Below, piece after piece: positions 11,012 to 22,074 of a DNA stretch of 60,000 nt (position 1 is the stretch's first letter; every line of letters starts with the position of its first letter). Under the pieces are notes generated by a model that had not been told where the DNA came from, ran no database searches, and saw nothing but the letters and a program-made list of their open reading frames with translations. This stretch comes from Takakia lepidozioides (lineage: Eukaryota; Streptophyta; Takakiopsida; Takakiales; Takakiaceae), in contig CM060733.1 of NCBI GenBank assembly GCA_030704615.1, positions 74,068,907 to 74,128,906 on the forward strand, in the 5' to 3' direction. A program made the position numbers and the translations under genes.

Positions 11012-14000
11012 ATGGCTCCGAATTCCTACGCTATAGTTTGCTGCCCTCCGCAACTTGGGAGAGCCTGGATCCCAAACGAGGGAGGACTTTGCAGAGTGAC
11101 TGAAACTTACCTTTGTTCCAAATTCAAGCTCAAACCGGGCACAGTTTATTTGGAAGAAGAAAGGAAGGATGTTCCTGGACAGGTTGACGAGACCATTGTC
11201 GTGCTAGGTATCGACGGAGGTTGCGGAATCGAATGGCACGTACCCCCATCAGACACCATCCTGTACCGAGCTGTGGGAATGCCCATTCCCTTTCCGAATC
11301 AGTCGCTGTCCACACCATCCACAAAGGAGTCGGGAAACCGACTGGCGGCCACTGCCAACAGAGAGGTATGCAACGATAATCATTCCCGACCTGGACCGTC
11401 AAGACCCTCCATAGCTTCTCGTGTAGATGTATTCGACATTTCCGACGAGGAAGATGAGTGCATTGAGGTCCCCATGTCCTCCACACGGTCGTTCAAATCC
11501 GACATGGACGTCTCTGCAGGTGCTACGCATGTACCCTCGAGCATAACTCCAACCCGGTCCATTGTGCAGCTCCTACGGCAACATCACCTCGATGGTTCTC
11601 GCTCCGAGCTGGCTGCTCTCGACTATGCCAAATTTCCAGTCAGGAAGGTAACGTATCTGCCTCCCGAAGTCGATGGCAATGTCATCTTCGAGTTTCCACT
11701 TGTTACTTCGTCAAACAAAGCCTCAGGGATGTTAACAGACATGGATCAAAAGCATGATGGACACCCCTGGTGTGTGACGAAGACCAGTAGCATGAAAATT
11801 GCTGATGGTGTTCGTGTACGATACGTCCTCTGTGCGGGGAACCTGAGGTGCCTCAATCCCGCCTGCTTCCACTTTCTCTCCAAAGGAGGGCGGAGAAACG
11901 AGACGGATTGGACTGGCACAACCCATCATCCATTCATTGTCTCCAGCCAAGCTCCTGCGGGTACTTTCAAGTGCGCACATTGCAAGAACCACCGACGTGC
12001 ATGTCCATGTGCAGAGCCAAGCAATATTACGTAATCCATTTGCTCCTGGACTTGACTAGAGCTTGCATACACGTTGGGGTCCACTGCCATCCCTTGGCAA
12101 GAGGCAACATGCGTGAGGCTGTGCATGAAGCACACAACATCATAAAAAAGGAGGTGAAATTGAGCCCCGGAGCCAGACCAAAGCAGATTCAGCTGAAGGC
12201 AGCCCACAAGATTGCTCTTGGAAAAATCATGTCTGAAGATGGTTCAGACCGAGTGCCCTTGAACGAAGAGGAGATGCTTGACCTGTTGGAGTCCGTCTCG
12301 CACGTTTGTAGTCCGAATGTGCGGAATCACATCGTATCTTGCAAGCAGGAGTTTGGCCGGGGGTCGGACATGCACTCAATCCTGGAGGTGAAACGAATGA
12401 CTGGATATGACTACATCCAAGGTAGCAGGTTTCCAGGGCAAGGCAGCGAATCCGATCGTTGTTACATTTTTAAAATGTCGACGTGTGGGCTTGGGAGTGG
12501 AGTCGACTTGGTCACTCGCATGATAACTGGAAACTTGTCGAATGCTTGGGTGATGTCATCAAGCGAATTACAAACCATCAGTGGGTGACTATGGGTGCGC
12601 ATGTTTATGACTATCACTCCAAGAGGCTCATGACGATTGCAATCTGCGAGATGAAAGGGAGGACACACAGTCGGAGATGCATCTGTGGGAGGGCATAAAC
12701 GAGCAGATGGCAAGGGCAGGATTGCCAGTGCCCAATTTCAGAGGATTCATGGCAGACAACGCTCAGGCCAATTGGGCAGCGGTGCGGCGTGTATACGGTG
12801 AGGACCCCAATGTTCCAATGGAGGGGAAAGAGAGATCCTGTGGATTCCATTGGATTCAGAGTCTATCTCACTACACTACCAAATTTGTTGCTAGCTCATT
12901 CCAGGCTGAACACCGTGTCCTTTGTACGGCGTGGAAGGATGCACCCACATTTGATGACGCGGAGGTTAAGTTTGCTATCATCGAGGCTTGGTGGAACACG
13001 TTAGGTGCAGTGGAGACAACCAATCTGGGAGCCTTGCACAGCTGGTTGGGGTGGTGGCATTTCCGGTATCGACAGTTCGGACAGTACATGCGAGAGGTAT
13101 GATGTTGTCATTTTTGTGCAATTGTCTTTCTATTACGGACCTTTCAATTGGTCCCTCACCATTGTTTGTGTCCTTGTAGGAGTGGTGCTTGGATTCCGAC
13201 ACGGACATGCCGAACACGAATATGGCAGAATCAGTCCACTCCTCCTGGCGAGCGTCTTCTACCGCACATCTGGTGGACGTAGTGACGGCCACAACGGAGG
13301 ACATCGACAGAGCAATCATGCAGCAAGCCACGTACTACAGGTTCCTGACCGGGAAACAATGGGGCTTTGGGCCGGACAGGGAGGAATTGTTGGTACGAAC
13401 AGCTTTGAGGTCGAAGAATCCACTGAAATGGGCGACAGCATTGCGAGAGAAGATCAAAGGGACGCCTCTGCACCGCAGAGGTGAACACCTAGAGGGGGAC
13501 GTCCGTACTCGCCCTGTGAGGCGGAGGATTGAAGAGGAACCCGGGTGCGAAGAGGATTCCTTGAGATCCGAAAGGAACATTCGGATAGCACCTCAAGGTC
13601 CCGTCATGTTGCCGCATAATGTGTCTTCCAACAGTGGAAGCCCAAGAAATTCCAGATTGCCATCGCCTTCAAGCGGGGATTCCGTGCGAGAAATTCCCAC
13701 CGCTCGCTTGCCCGAGATTCTGCCCGCTGTTATGCAGTATGGCCAAGCCATTGTGGAGACGACTGTGTCTGCGTCATAGTGGAGAATTGCTCGCACAAAG
13801 CCGTCGTTTTGAGGCAAGTGTTCCGCAATTCGAGTGGATACACGGCAATGTTGTTTAGAGATGATAAGGAGGAATCCAGATGGGGCTGTCCCTGCTCCTA
13901 CTTTTACATGAAAATTTGTTCATGCAAAGTTTGCGGAGGCGACAACCACCCAGTTTTGGTTCTGCAGGCACAACATTATGACTTGCATGTATGGAAAGCC

Positions 14001-14265
14001 CAAGTACGGCATACAAACAATGCCAGAGGCTCCCCCGGTGTGGCCGGTGGAACTAGGCTGCGATCTGAGTCAGGTCGAGGCCGACGCCCTTATCGCCGCA
14101 GGATTACGGATGGTGCAGCGCACTGACGTCCCCAGACAACCATTTCCGCTCCCACAGCCTCCATCACCGACCCCTGTGAGAGCAAGAACAATGGGACACG
14201 ACACCTCTAAGCATCCTACACACCGTTGGGGGAAACCGAAGAGGAGGCGACCTCCCTCAAAATGA
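11012..14265 (+). pseudogene. DDE (Mutator-like) transposase, copy A, degenerate
   Basis: The product would cut and join element ends. The start MAPNSYAIV at 11,012 aligns with the starts of copies C2 and G. In order there are an acidic N-terminal region, a HDGHPWC motif, Cys/His clusters (CAHC, CIHVGVHCHP), an RNase-H-like core with HVYDYHSKRLMTIAICEM (first Asp) and FMADNAQANWAAVRRVYG (second Asp) followed by CGFHW, and, after an 83-nt intron (13,097-13,179), NTNMAESVHSSW (probable Glu). A Cys-rich C terminus ends KPKRRRPPSK. It is dead: 1-nt deletion near 11,983, 7-8 nt deletion near 12,555, frameshift near 12,660, and TAG at 13,777. The family call rests on the D-D-E spacing, the C..H motif and the SWIM domain of relatives. 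Confidence 0.75.
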
Positions 14266-14545
14266 GGTTTACTATTTCATGAGCAGAAACCATGAGCCAT
14301 GAGCCATGAGCTGCATGAGCCGCATGAGCGGTGAGCCGAAGTCTAAGACACGCGGATTTCATGAGCGGACTCCTCCAGATTTGGAAATGCGGCAGATTAG
14401 ATAAGTATTAAAATAATAGTTTTTTATTTGACCTTACCATTTTTGGAAGTTCCACATCCTGTAATGCGGCGAAGATATGTCGTCAGTAACAAGTCCGCTC
14501 ATGGTTTTTTAGATCCGCTCATGGAAATGATTGACCGTGCAACGA
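14266..14545. repeat. CATGAGC-rich end of element A
   Basis: CATGAGC or its reverse GCTCATG recurs many times between 14,278 and 14,525, densest at 14,278-14,330. Similar clusters lie beyond the transposase side of other elements (GTGAGC at 36,735-36,830; CATGAGC at 50,313-50,380). I infer that this is the terminal or subterminal region recognised by the transposase. No coding sequence is seen. Confidence 0.5.
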
Positions 14546-15354
14546 GAAATCCAGTATACAACGGCAAAATGACGTCGCATACTGGCCTGTATAGAGTATT
14601 CCGCGGTTTTACATGCCTTAACATTGGAATGAAGCTGACCCTTCTACCGTGATTGAACCAATAGAGTCTGACCCTTCTACCGTGATTGAACCAATATAGT
14701 CTGCAGAGTCTGCGTACTTCACATTCTGTCATTTTCGGTTATCGGCGGGAAAGATTTCGACTCAACTGGAATGCGGTGCCGCCTTAGGGCTCGCACGTTG
14801 CGAATTTTTGGGGGTTTGGTGTTGGCGACGGTCGGCTTCCCTGAAGCTGGTGCGACTATCTTGCTATGACGAAGGCCACATCTACTACCAATACCTACGA
14901 CGTTACTTGAAATGCGGTGCGCCGCATTTCCTTGCCGGGGGTCGAATGAGGAAAAACAAACAAGTTTGGGAGAGCAGAAAAACAGAACCCTCCAACAACA
15001 AAAATACAAGCACGTAGAAACAGAAGTGAATGACATATATTATTTAGTTTCGAGCAAAACAGATTACTGGTAGGCAGACATAAGTCCGACTTTCTGGGGC
15101 AGACTCAGAGGTACTTGCACAGTACAGTTCTACTACAATTGAAACTCCGAAAAGAATGGGCGTACCATGGTTGGGGACCGCAAGCCAAGCTCACTGGTCC
15201 CCTGGATCCATATTCAGAAGAGTGTGCACCTCTTGGGGCTCAACCTTGGTGCATGTATGAAGTGATGAGTTGTGGAATTACACCGGAGTCTCTTTAGGTA
15301 CACGTAGTACAGATGCTTGCAAGGGCAGTATGATGCCCCCTTGTTCGCCATGAT
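14546..15354. other. Intergenic stretch without a supported gene
   Basis: A unit of about 35 bp (CTGACCCTTCTACCGTGATT plus following bases) is tandemly duplicated at 14,636-14,700. Stray ATGCGG-type palindromes lie near 14,770 and at 14,910-14,929. I see no ORF with family features. This is the seam between the end of element A and truncated transposase C1. Confidence 0.5.
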
Positions 15355-16050
15355 CTGTCAAGTCCGGGAGCCAATGGATTACGTAATATTGCTTGGCTCT
15401 GCACATGGACATGCACGTCAGAGGTTCTTTGCAATGTGCGCACTTGAAAGTACCCGCAAGAGCTTGGCTGGAGACAATGAATGGATGATGGGTTGTGCCA
15501 GTCCAATCCGTCTCGTTTCTCCACCCTCCTTTGAAGAGAAAGTGGAAGCAGGCGGGATTGAGGCACCTCAGCTTCCCCGCACAGAGGACGTATCGTACAC
15601 AAACACCATCAGCAATTTTCGTGCTACTGGTCTTCGTCACACACCAGGGGTGTCCGTCATGCTTTCGATCCATGTCTGTTAACATCCCTGAGGCTTTGTT
15701 TGAGGAAGTAACAGGTGGAAACTCGAAGATGACATTGCCATCGACTTTGGGAGGCAGATACGTTACCTTCCTGACTGGAAATTTGGCATAGTCGAGAGCA
15801 GCCAGCTCGGAGCGAGAACCATTGAGGGGATGTTGCCGTAGGAGCTGCACAATGGACCGGGTTGGAGTTATGCTCGAGGGTACATGCGTAGCACCTGCAG
15901 AGACGTCCATGTCGATTTGAACAACCGTGTGGAGGACATGGGGACCTCATGCACTCATCTTCCTCTCCTCGTCGGAAATGTCGAATACGTCCACACGAGA
16001 AGCTATGGAGGGTCTTGACGGTCCAGGTTGGGAATGATTATCATTGCATA
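15355..16050 (-). pseudogene. Transposase copy C1, middle part (3'-truncated)
   Basis: Reverse-strand sequence closely similar to transposase A from the acidic region through GGRRNETDWTG and CAHCKEP to QYYVIHWLPDL, where the similarity stops near 15,355. The DDE core is missing. The 5' part of the same gene lies at 23,528-23,886, because the chromovirus at 16,051-23,527 split it. One frame change occurs near 15,950. Confidence 0.8.
16046..16050. repeat. Target site duplication GCATA, left copy
   Basis: GCATA directly precedes the 5' LTR and is repeated exactly at 23,528-23,532 after the 3' LTR. The intact transposase copies have a single GCATA here on this strand, which confirms the insertion site. 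Confidence 0.92.
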
Positions 16051-16643
16051 TGTCGTGGCCCTTTGCCTTGAGGGCAGGGGGTCGGGACACAAGAGGGGCT
16101 GCCCCTGTGGTGGGGGGCAGTGGCAGCGATAGGTATGGGCCGAAGCACCCTTGAGTGCCCAAGGCACTCAAGGAGGCAGAGGCGCTCACTAGGTGGAGCC
16201 CCGCACACCGGGTTGCGGTGGGGGTGGCTCCACAAGGGGTGGTGGTAGCTTAACGGGACTTCGTGGGGGTGGCATAGGACTCACCCTGGGGCGGAGACCT
16301 CGTGGTGGGAGTCGTGGGGAGTCTTGGGACTCATCACGGTCCATAGGGGCCGTGGTGGGTGGGCCAAGACTCACCGCGACTCATCACCGGAGTCGAGGGT
16401 GTTCATGGTGGTTCGCCATAAATGGCATGGTTGTTTGTGAAACCCCCGCAGATAGCTACAGAAGTATATATAGGGAGTAGTAACCCGAGAACGGTGCAAG
16501 CCCGTTGGTGACCAAAAACTAGTGAGTAAGCGAGCGAGCCGGAGAGCGACCAAAGAGTGGGGAGCTGGTTGGGAGTTGGGCGCGCGCATCAAGCGAGTAA
16601 CTATGACTTGAGGGGAGAGCTTACCGAAGTGAGGTGCGCGACA
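16051..16643 (+). repeat. 5' LTR
   Basis: Begins TGTCGTGGCCC and ends GTGCGCGACA. It is 593 bp, about 130 bp shorter than the other LTRs, because a block near 16,568 (between the GGGGAGCTG and GGTTGGGAGT sequences) is deleted. The deletion is absent from the 3' LTR, so it arose after insertion. Confidence 0.92.
16465..16472 (+). promoter_or_regulatory. TATA box of the 5' LTR
   Basis: TATATATA at the same place as in the other LTRs. This would be the promoter for the genomic RNA of the complete copy. Confidence 0.7.
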
Positions 16644-16645
16644 TT

Positions 16646-16658
16646 TGGTATCAGAGCC
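16646..16658 (+). promoter_or_regulatory. Primer-binding site (initiator-Met tRNA)
   Basis: TGGTATCAGAGCC lies 2 nt after the 5' LTR. This is the widespread plant retroelement sequence complementary to the 3' end of initiator methionine tRNA, where minus-strand DNA synthesis starts. Confidence 0.92.
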
Positions 16659-16698
16659 TAGAGTTCAGTACGCGATCGTCCTTGGGATTGGCCTCATC

Positions 16699-17762
16699 AT
16701 GGGTCGGGCAAGCCAAAGCGAAAGCGAAACGGCCCAAAAGATGATGATCCTGGTGAGCCCGATGGGGGCGACGTGTCACCGAGCGGCCGTTTGAAGAAGC
16801 GATGCATGTTTCCGAAAACGAGGCCGCTCAAAGAGCGGGAGGAATCTGAGGAGTCGGAGCCTGAGGAATCCCTGAGAGCTCCGACCGACCACAGATGCCT
16901 CCCATGCGGCAGCCTTTTGGGAAGGGTTGTGGCGCAATTTGGCGGGACGTTGAAAGACGTGTTGAAGGCGGCTAATGCCACTTCCACTAAGGCAAAGTTT
17001 AAGGTGAAGCCTAAGGAACCCGGCACCTTTGAGGGCTCCAAAATCGGAAGGCACTCAACACCTGGCTCTTGGAGCTAGAGCAGTACTTCCGGGCGGCCAA
17101 GTTGAGTGACGAGGATCGGGTGGAAGTGGCTCCCACCTATTTGAGGGCTATGCTCAACAATGGTGGCAAAAACGCCTTCACGACCGAGGTCCAAGCCGGA
17201 AACCTTGAAATGGAGTGGGTTCAAGGAATTGATGAAGAGGCAATTTGTGCCCCTCAACGCGTCCTGGCTCGCCCGGGACAAGATGAGGAATTTGAAGCAA
17301 ATAGATGACATTCGGGGATATGTCCAGGCTTTCAATGTGCTGTTGCTCGAAGTCGCGGACATGGCAGAACCAAAATGGTCTTCAACTTTGTGGCGGGACT
17401 GGCCCCATGGGCCAGGCGGAAGTTGGAGGAGAAGCCACCTAAGACTTTGAACGAGGCAATTGAGAGGGCTGAATGTTTCTCGGATGTCCCTAAGGGTGAA
17501 AGACAAGGCCGTACGGAGCTGAACCACAAGAAGACCCGGCGGGAAGGTGACTCCTTCCGACCGGAAAAAAAGTGGGATAGGCCACGTGGCGACAATGGCA
17601 CGTGGAAATTGAAGGGAGGGCCTTCACAAGTCAAGGCGGCACCCGGTGCTCCGAAAGGAAAAGCAGGTGGAGCGGCCTATGGCGGACAGAAGGCGACCTT
17701 TGATGGAGTGTGTTTCAATTGCGGGGAGCCCGGGCACATGGCCAAGAAGTGCACGAAGCCCC
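16699..17762 (+). pseudogene. gag: gag (capsid and CCHC zinc knuckle), frameshifted
   Basis: The first ATG (16,699) reads MGRASQSESETAQK and then falls into stops; the matching continuation is in another frame from about 16,740 (SPSGRLKKRCMFPKTRP). A capsid-like part (LEQYFRAAKLSDEDRVEVAP at 17,079) is again in another frame. The nucleocapsid knuckle CFNCGEPGHMAKKC occupies 17,711-17,752. Gag packages the RNA genome. At least three frame changes make it nonfunctional as written. Confidence 0.85.
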
Positions 17763-18430
17763 GACAATTGAACATGACTCGGGCGACCACAGAGCTATCG
17801 GAAGATACCATCAGTCGCTTGGTGGAAGCGGTGGTCGCCAGGACTTGCAAGGTAGGCAAATTTTCTTGTGAGTTGTATCAGGAAACTGGCGCCTTACGTA
17901 AAGGGAGTCAGTTATTGTTCGTGGATGGGATAATATCCGGAACTAACGTGTCGTTGTTGGTGGACACAAGAGCGTCGCACTCCTTCATGACGCCGGCGGC
18001 GGCGCAAAAGTTGGGACTCCCGACAAGTGTCGGGGGGGCCTCTATTGAGGTGCGTTCTGCCAAAGGAGAACCACAGTTGGCAACAAGGGAGGGACGTGAG
18101 AACTTCACCATCTGCGAGATCGATGGAGTGGATCTCATTTTGGGCATGACCTTTTTGAGCAAATCTGGAGCGGTCATAGATGGCCGCAAGAGAGTAGTCA
18201 CGCTGCCATGTGGGAATGGTAGCGAGGTCTTACGTGTGTCGGAAACGCCCAAATCCGTGGGAGGGCCAATAAACCTTCTGTCAGCAAGGGAGTGGGCCGT
18301 GGAGGAGGCACACGAGCCCTTGTTTTTGCTCTACATTAGAGAAGTGAAGGGAGAAGACGATGGGGAGCCGAGCCCAGATTGGATCAAGGGGATTTTGGAG
18401 AAATACCAGGATATGATGCCGGAGGATTTA
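17763..18430 (+). pseudogene. pol: Aspartic protease region of pol
   Basis: This region is in frame with the knuckle. Positions 17,930-18,020 read GTNVSLLVDTRASHSFMTP, where the family has DTG; here the Gly codon is AGA (Arg) at 17,969-17,971, which should kill the retropepsin. The downstream DGVDLILGMTFLS is the usual second half. A deletion of about 20 nt near 18,430, seen against copy E, breaks the frame into RT. Confidence 0.85.
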
Positions 18431-19280
18431 CGGAGTTGACCACAAGATTGAGGTGATACCGGGATCGGAACCGCCTGCCAAGGCGCCCTACTGGTTGAGC
18501 GATAGAGAGTTGGTCGAGCTAAAGACTCAGCTCAAAGATCTAATGTCAAAGGGGTACATTCGGCCGAGTAAGTCACCTTACGGAGCCCCGGTGCTATTCG
18601 CAGACAAGAAGGATGGGACGCTGCGGATGTGTGTCGATTACAGGGCTTTGAATAAGGTGACTATCAAAAACCGGTACCCTTTGCCAAGGATCGACGACCT
18701 TTTTGATCGGTTGGCAGGAGCGAAGTATTTCAGCCGGATCGATCTGCGCTCCGGCTATCATCAAATTTGAGTCGCGGAAGGAGATGAGGAGAAGACCGCG
18801 TGCAGGACAAGGTATGGTTCATTTGAGTTCTTGGTGATGCCTTTTGGACTCACCAACGCTCCCCGCGACCTTTAGCACGCTGATGAACAGCCTTTTCCAG
18901 GAGTGGTTGGATGACTTTGTGATCGTGTACATCGACGACATCTTGGTGTATTCGAAAACAAAGGAGGAGCACCTGGAGCACCTAAAAAGGTTGTTCCGGA
19001 ATTGCGGGAAGGGAAGCTGTATGCCAAAGCTTCAAAGTGCGAATTCGGGGTCACAAAGTGGAGTTCATGGGGCATGTGATTACACAGGATGGGATCAGAA
19101 TGGATGACAAGAAGGTGAGGGCAATCTTGGACTGGGAGCCTCCGACTTTGGTCCCGGGAGTGCGATCCTTCCTAGGACTCGCCTCCTATTACCGGAAGTA
19201 TGTGAGAAATTTTGCCAAGATTGCGGGGCCGCTGTCAGACTTCTGTGTAAATCCAAAGTCTGGGCATGGAACACCTTTGT
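18431..19280 (+). pseudogene. pol: Reverse transcriptase, interrupted
   Basis: It carries typical Ty3 RT blocks: [57 protein letters not shown] and [13 protein letters not shown]. The catalytic YIDD is at 18,928-18,939. A TGA at 18,768-18,770 replaces the Arg present in copy E, and small indels follow near 18,865 and 19,040. The connection block FLGLASYYRKYVRNF is intact near 19,170. Confidence 0.92.
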
Positions 19281-19700
19281 GGCCAAGCTTTTGCTGAATT
19301 AAAGCAGCAGATGGCGGAAGCTCCAGTCTTGAAAATCCTGGAGTTCGATCGTCCGTTCGACATTCATACAGATGCGTCGGACTTCGCGATTGGGGGTGTA
19401 CTGATGCAAGATGGACGTCCAGTGGCTTACGAAAGTAAGAAACTGAATGAAGTGGAGCGACGGTGGCCGACGCACGAGAAAGAGATGAAAGCGGTGGTGC
19501 ACTGTCTTGAGCTTTGGCGCCACTATGTTGGTTCCAACCCAGTGAAGGTGTTCACGGACAATGTCATGGTGAAGTATTTTGCCACGCAGCCCAAGTTGTC
19601 CCCAAAACAACTTAGGGTGGCAAGATACTTTGGCGGTGTTCGACGTGGATATCCAGTACAAACCGGGACGGGACAACGTGGTGGCCGATGCTTTAAGTAG
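19281..19700 (+). pseudogene. pol: RNase H domain of pol
   Basis: It contains FDIHTDASDFAIGGVLMQDG, the usual start of the Ty3 RNase H with its first Asp. RRWPTHEKEMKAVVHCLELW (Glu) and VKVFTDNVMVKYF (Asp) follow. A frame change near 19,625 separates it from the tether DIQYKPGRDNVVADALSRK. Confidence 0.88.
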
Positions 19701-20994
19701 AAAGCAACAGCTCTTGTTGGTGTACAAGGGCGAGACGGCGCTCCAAAGGAAGATCTGGAAGGCTTGCCGGAAGGATGAGCTGGCGAAGTCCGTGATGCAG
19801 GACTTGAGGATGGGGGATAAATCGCAGTTCCACTTGCAAAATGGACTGCTTCAGTATAAGCAAAAGCGTCTCTACGTGCCGAAGGGAGGGATCAGAGATA
19901 GCCTCTTAAGAGAATGCCATGATAGCCTGCTGCGGGCCACGGCGGAGCCAAGCGCACTGCGGCACTCTTGAGAAAGAGTATTTCTGGCCCAAACTGAGGG
20001 AGGAGACAGAGGAGTATGTCAAGACATGCACCACATGCCACCAAAACCGGAGCGAGTACAGAGGGGACTTGAGAAAGCGTCTCGATGGATTTCATGACTG
20101 CTATGCCGCTGTCAAAAGGATTTGATTCAATTATGGTGGTGGTGGATAGGTTCAGTAAAATGGGCCATTTCATCCCCAAAAGGAGACGGCACGGCGCAGG
20201 AAACAGGGCGACTTTACTTCGCCCACGTCTTAAAGCATCATGGAGTCCCGAAGGATATTGTCTCGGACCGCGATCCAAAGTTTACGAGTAATTTTGGAGG
20301 ACACTTTGGAAGAAGATGGGGACGAGGCTGAAGATGAGCACTGCCTTCCGACCTACGACCGACAGCCAAACGAAAAGAGTGAATTCCGTAGTGAAGCAGA
20401 TCTTGCGGAATTACGTGTCGGCAGACCAAACAGACTGGGTGGAACACTTAGACACGGCAGAGTTCTGTTATAATAACACAGAACACTCCGCAACGAGAGT
20501 TTCCCCTTTCGTATTGGTCTATGGAAAAGCACCTCTGGTGCCGACAAGTTGGGCCGCCCAGGACGTTGAGGAACCGGCAGTAGCGGCGGTACTGGAAGAA
20601 TGCGAGCGTTTGTTGAAGCTCGCAAAGTACAACATTGCCAAAGCTAGGAAACGGTATGAAGGCAGGCGAATCGGAAGCGGAGGGAAGTGAAGTTTGAGGC
20701 AGGCACGGAGGTCTGGTTGAACATCAAGAATTTCCGACTACCTCCGGAAGTGAGACCAAGTTCGTACCCCGTATGCGGGACCCTTTCGCATCATCGGAAG
20801 GTTATGAATGAGGATGTATATGAATTGGAGCTGCCGGCAAACAACAGGGTGCATCCGGTATTTCCACTCTCCCTTTTGAAGCCTTACTTCAAGATGAAGC
20901 GCGTCCAAATCGGCATCAAGTGTTGCGTCCGCCACCTGTGCTGTTGGATCATGAAAATGAAACCTGAGTACGAGGTGGAGGCAGTACTTAGTCG
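19701..20994 (+). pseudogene. pol: Integrase, frameshifted and with altered catalytic Glu
   Basis: The His/Cys zinc-binding part ends in EEYVKTCTTCHQN. The core has [20 protein letters not shown] (first Asp) and [11 protein letters not shown] (second Asp). The third residue is changed: DSQTKRVNSVVKQ carries Lys (AAA, 20,373-20,375) where copy E has DGQTERVN. A GPF/GPY-like part follows at 20,690-20,900. Several indels move the frame (near 19,940, 20,060, 20,150 and 20,300). Confidence 0.88.
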
Positions 20995-21145
20995 ATGAGG
21001 TTCAAGAACCGAGAAACGGAGTATCTCGTCAAATGGAAGGGCTATCATCATGTGGAGGCATCTTGGGTGCGTGCCTCAGAATGGGAAACGCATCCGAGGG
21101 CGGTTGCAGTTTTCGAAGGGCGACCTCAAAAGCGGAAGAAGCGTT
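20995..21145 (+). pseudogene. pol: C-terminal chromodomain
   Basis: It reads RETEYLVKWKGY followed by ASWVRASEW. These are the aromatic and Trp positions of a chromodomain, which in this family steers integration to marked chromatin. It ends EGRPQKRKKR and TGA. The link to the upstream integrase frame is broken near 20,995. Confidence 0.88.
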
Positions 21146-22074
21146 GAGGGGACATCAACCTGAGCGTGGGGAGGAAATGCATGCTTAGCCCAGCTTAGCT
21201 AGCTCAGGAATCCGATTGCAAAAACTTGTATTGTACAAAATTTGCTTTAATGAAATGGTTTTCAAATGTTGTGCTTCCTATTTTGTTTGGAATGGTGATG
21301 CCATGGTATGGTTGGCTAGTGTGTAGAATGCATGCTAGCTTACAAAGTGGGAGAGGGTAAAAGTTGGGTTCCCATCGTGTGTTTGCCCATCGTGTGTTTG
21401 CCCAGTGCCCAGTGCCGAAATCGGGTGACTCCCATCCAAAGGGCAAGGAAACTTGCGCCTTCTTTGGGAGTTCACGTGCTAGTGCGCACCTAGCGCGTGC
21501 GCGTACTATAACTGCGCTACCGAGGGGGTTGCCTTGTAGTGCGGGCTAACGCGGAAGCTACGTGCTTCCGTTCACGTACTATAATCGTGTAGCCTCGGGA
21601 CGAAGTCGTAGTGCGGCTTCGGCGTGTTCCCGTACCTCAGGCCAGCATTCCAAGGCGGACCCAATTGTAGTGATTGGGGCGCGCGGTTGGTTCAAGGTTA
21701 TCTTCCTAGTCAAAGAGGGTTCGAGGTGAACCTTTGCTCAAGGTGGTGCCAAAAGCGGCATCATGAGCGGTCGCAAGCAATGTTGTTGCAGTAAGGCGAT
21801 TTGATCCTCGGGGAGGATCGTTCCTTGGCCTTGAAGTAGGCCAAGAAGAGTGCACTGGGAGGAGCTTGAGAGGCTCCACCCTTGGCCGGGACTTGGAGAA
21901 GTCGGTCCGAACTAGCTAGTGGAGAGTAGAGTCAAGTGTGGGGTTTGGTTCTTTGCCATGGGACGCCATGGTACGGAAACAAACTCCTTGATGTGGGACG
22001 CCACAACTTGGATGTTCGTTTCCACAAAATGGACAAGCCGATGAGGACATCAACTCCCTGTTGGTAGGGGTGTG
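21146..22074 (+). other. 3' noncoding region and polypurine tract of the complete copy
   Basis: 929 nt without a credible ORF, similar to 43-947. It ends with the purine-rich GGTAGGGGTG next to the LTR. One short duplication (GTGTTTGCCCATC) lies near 21,375. Confidence 0.75.
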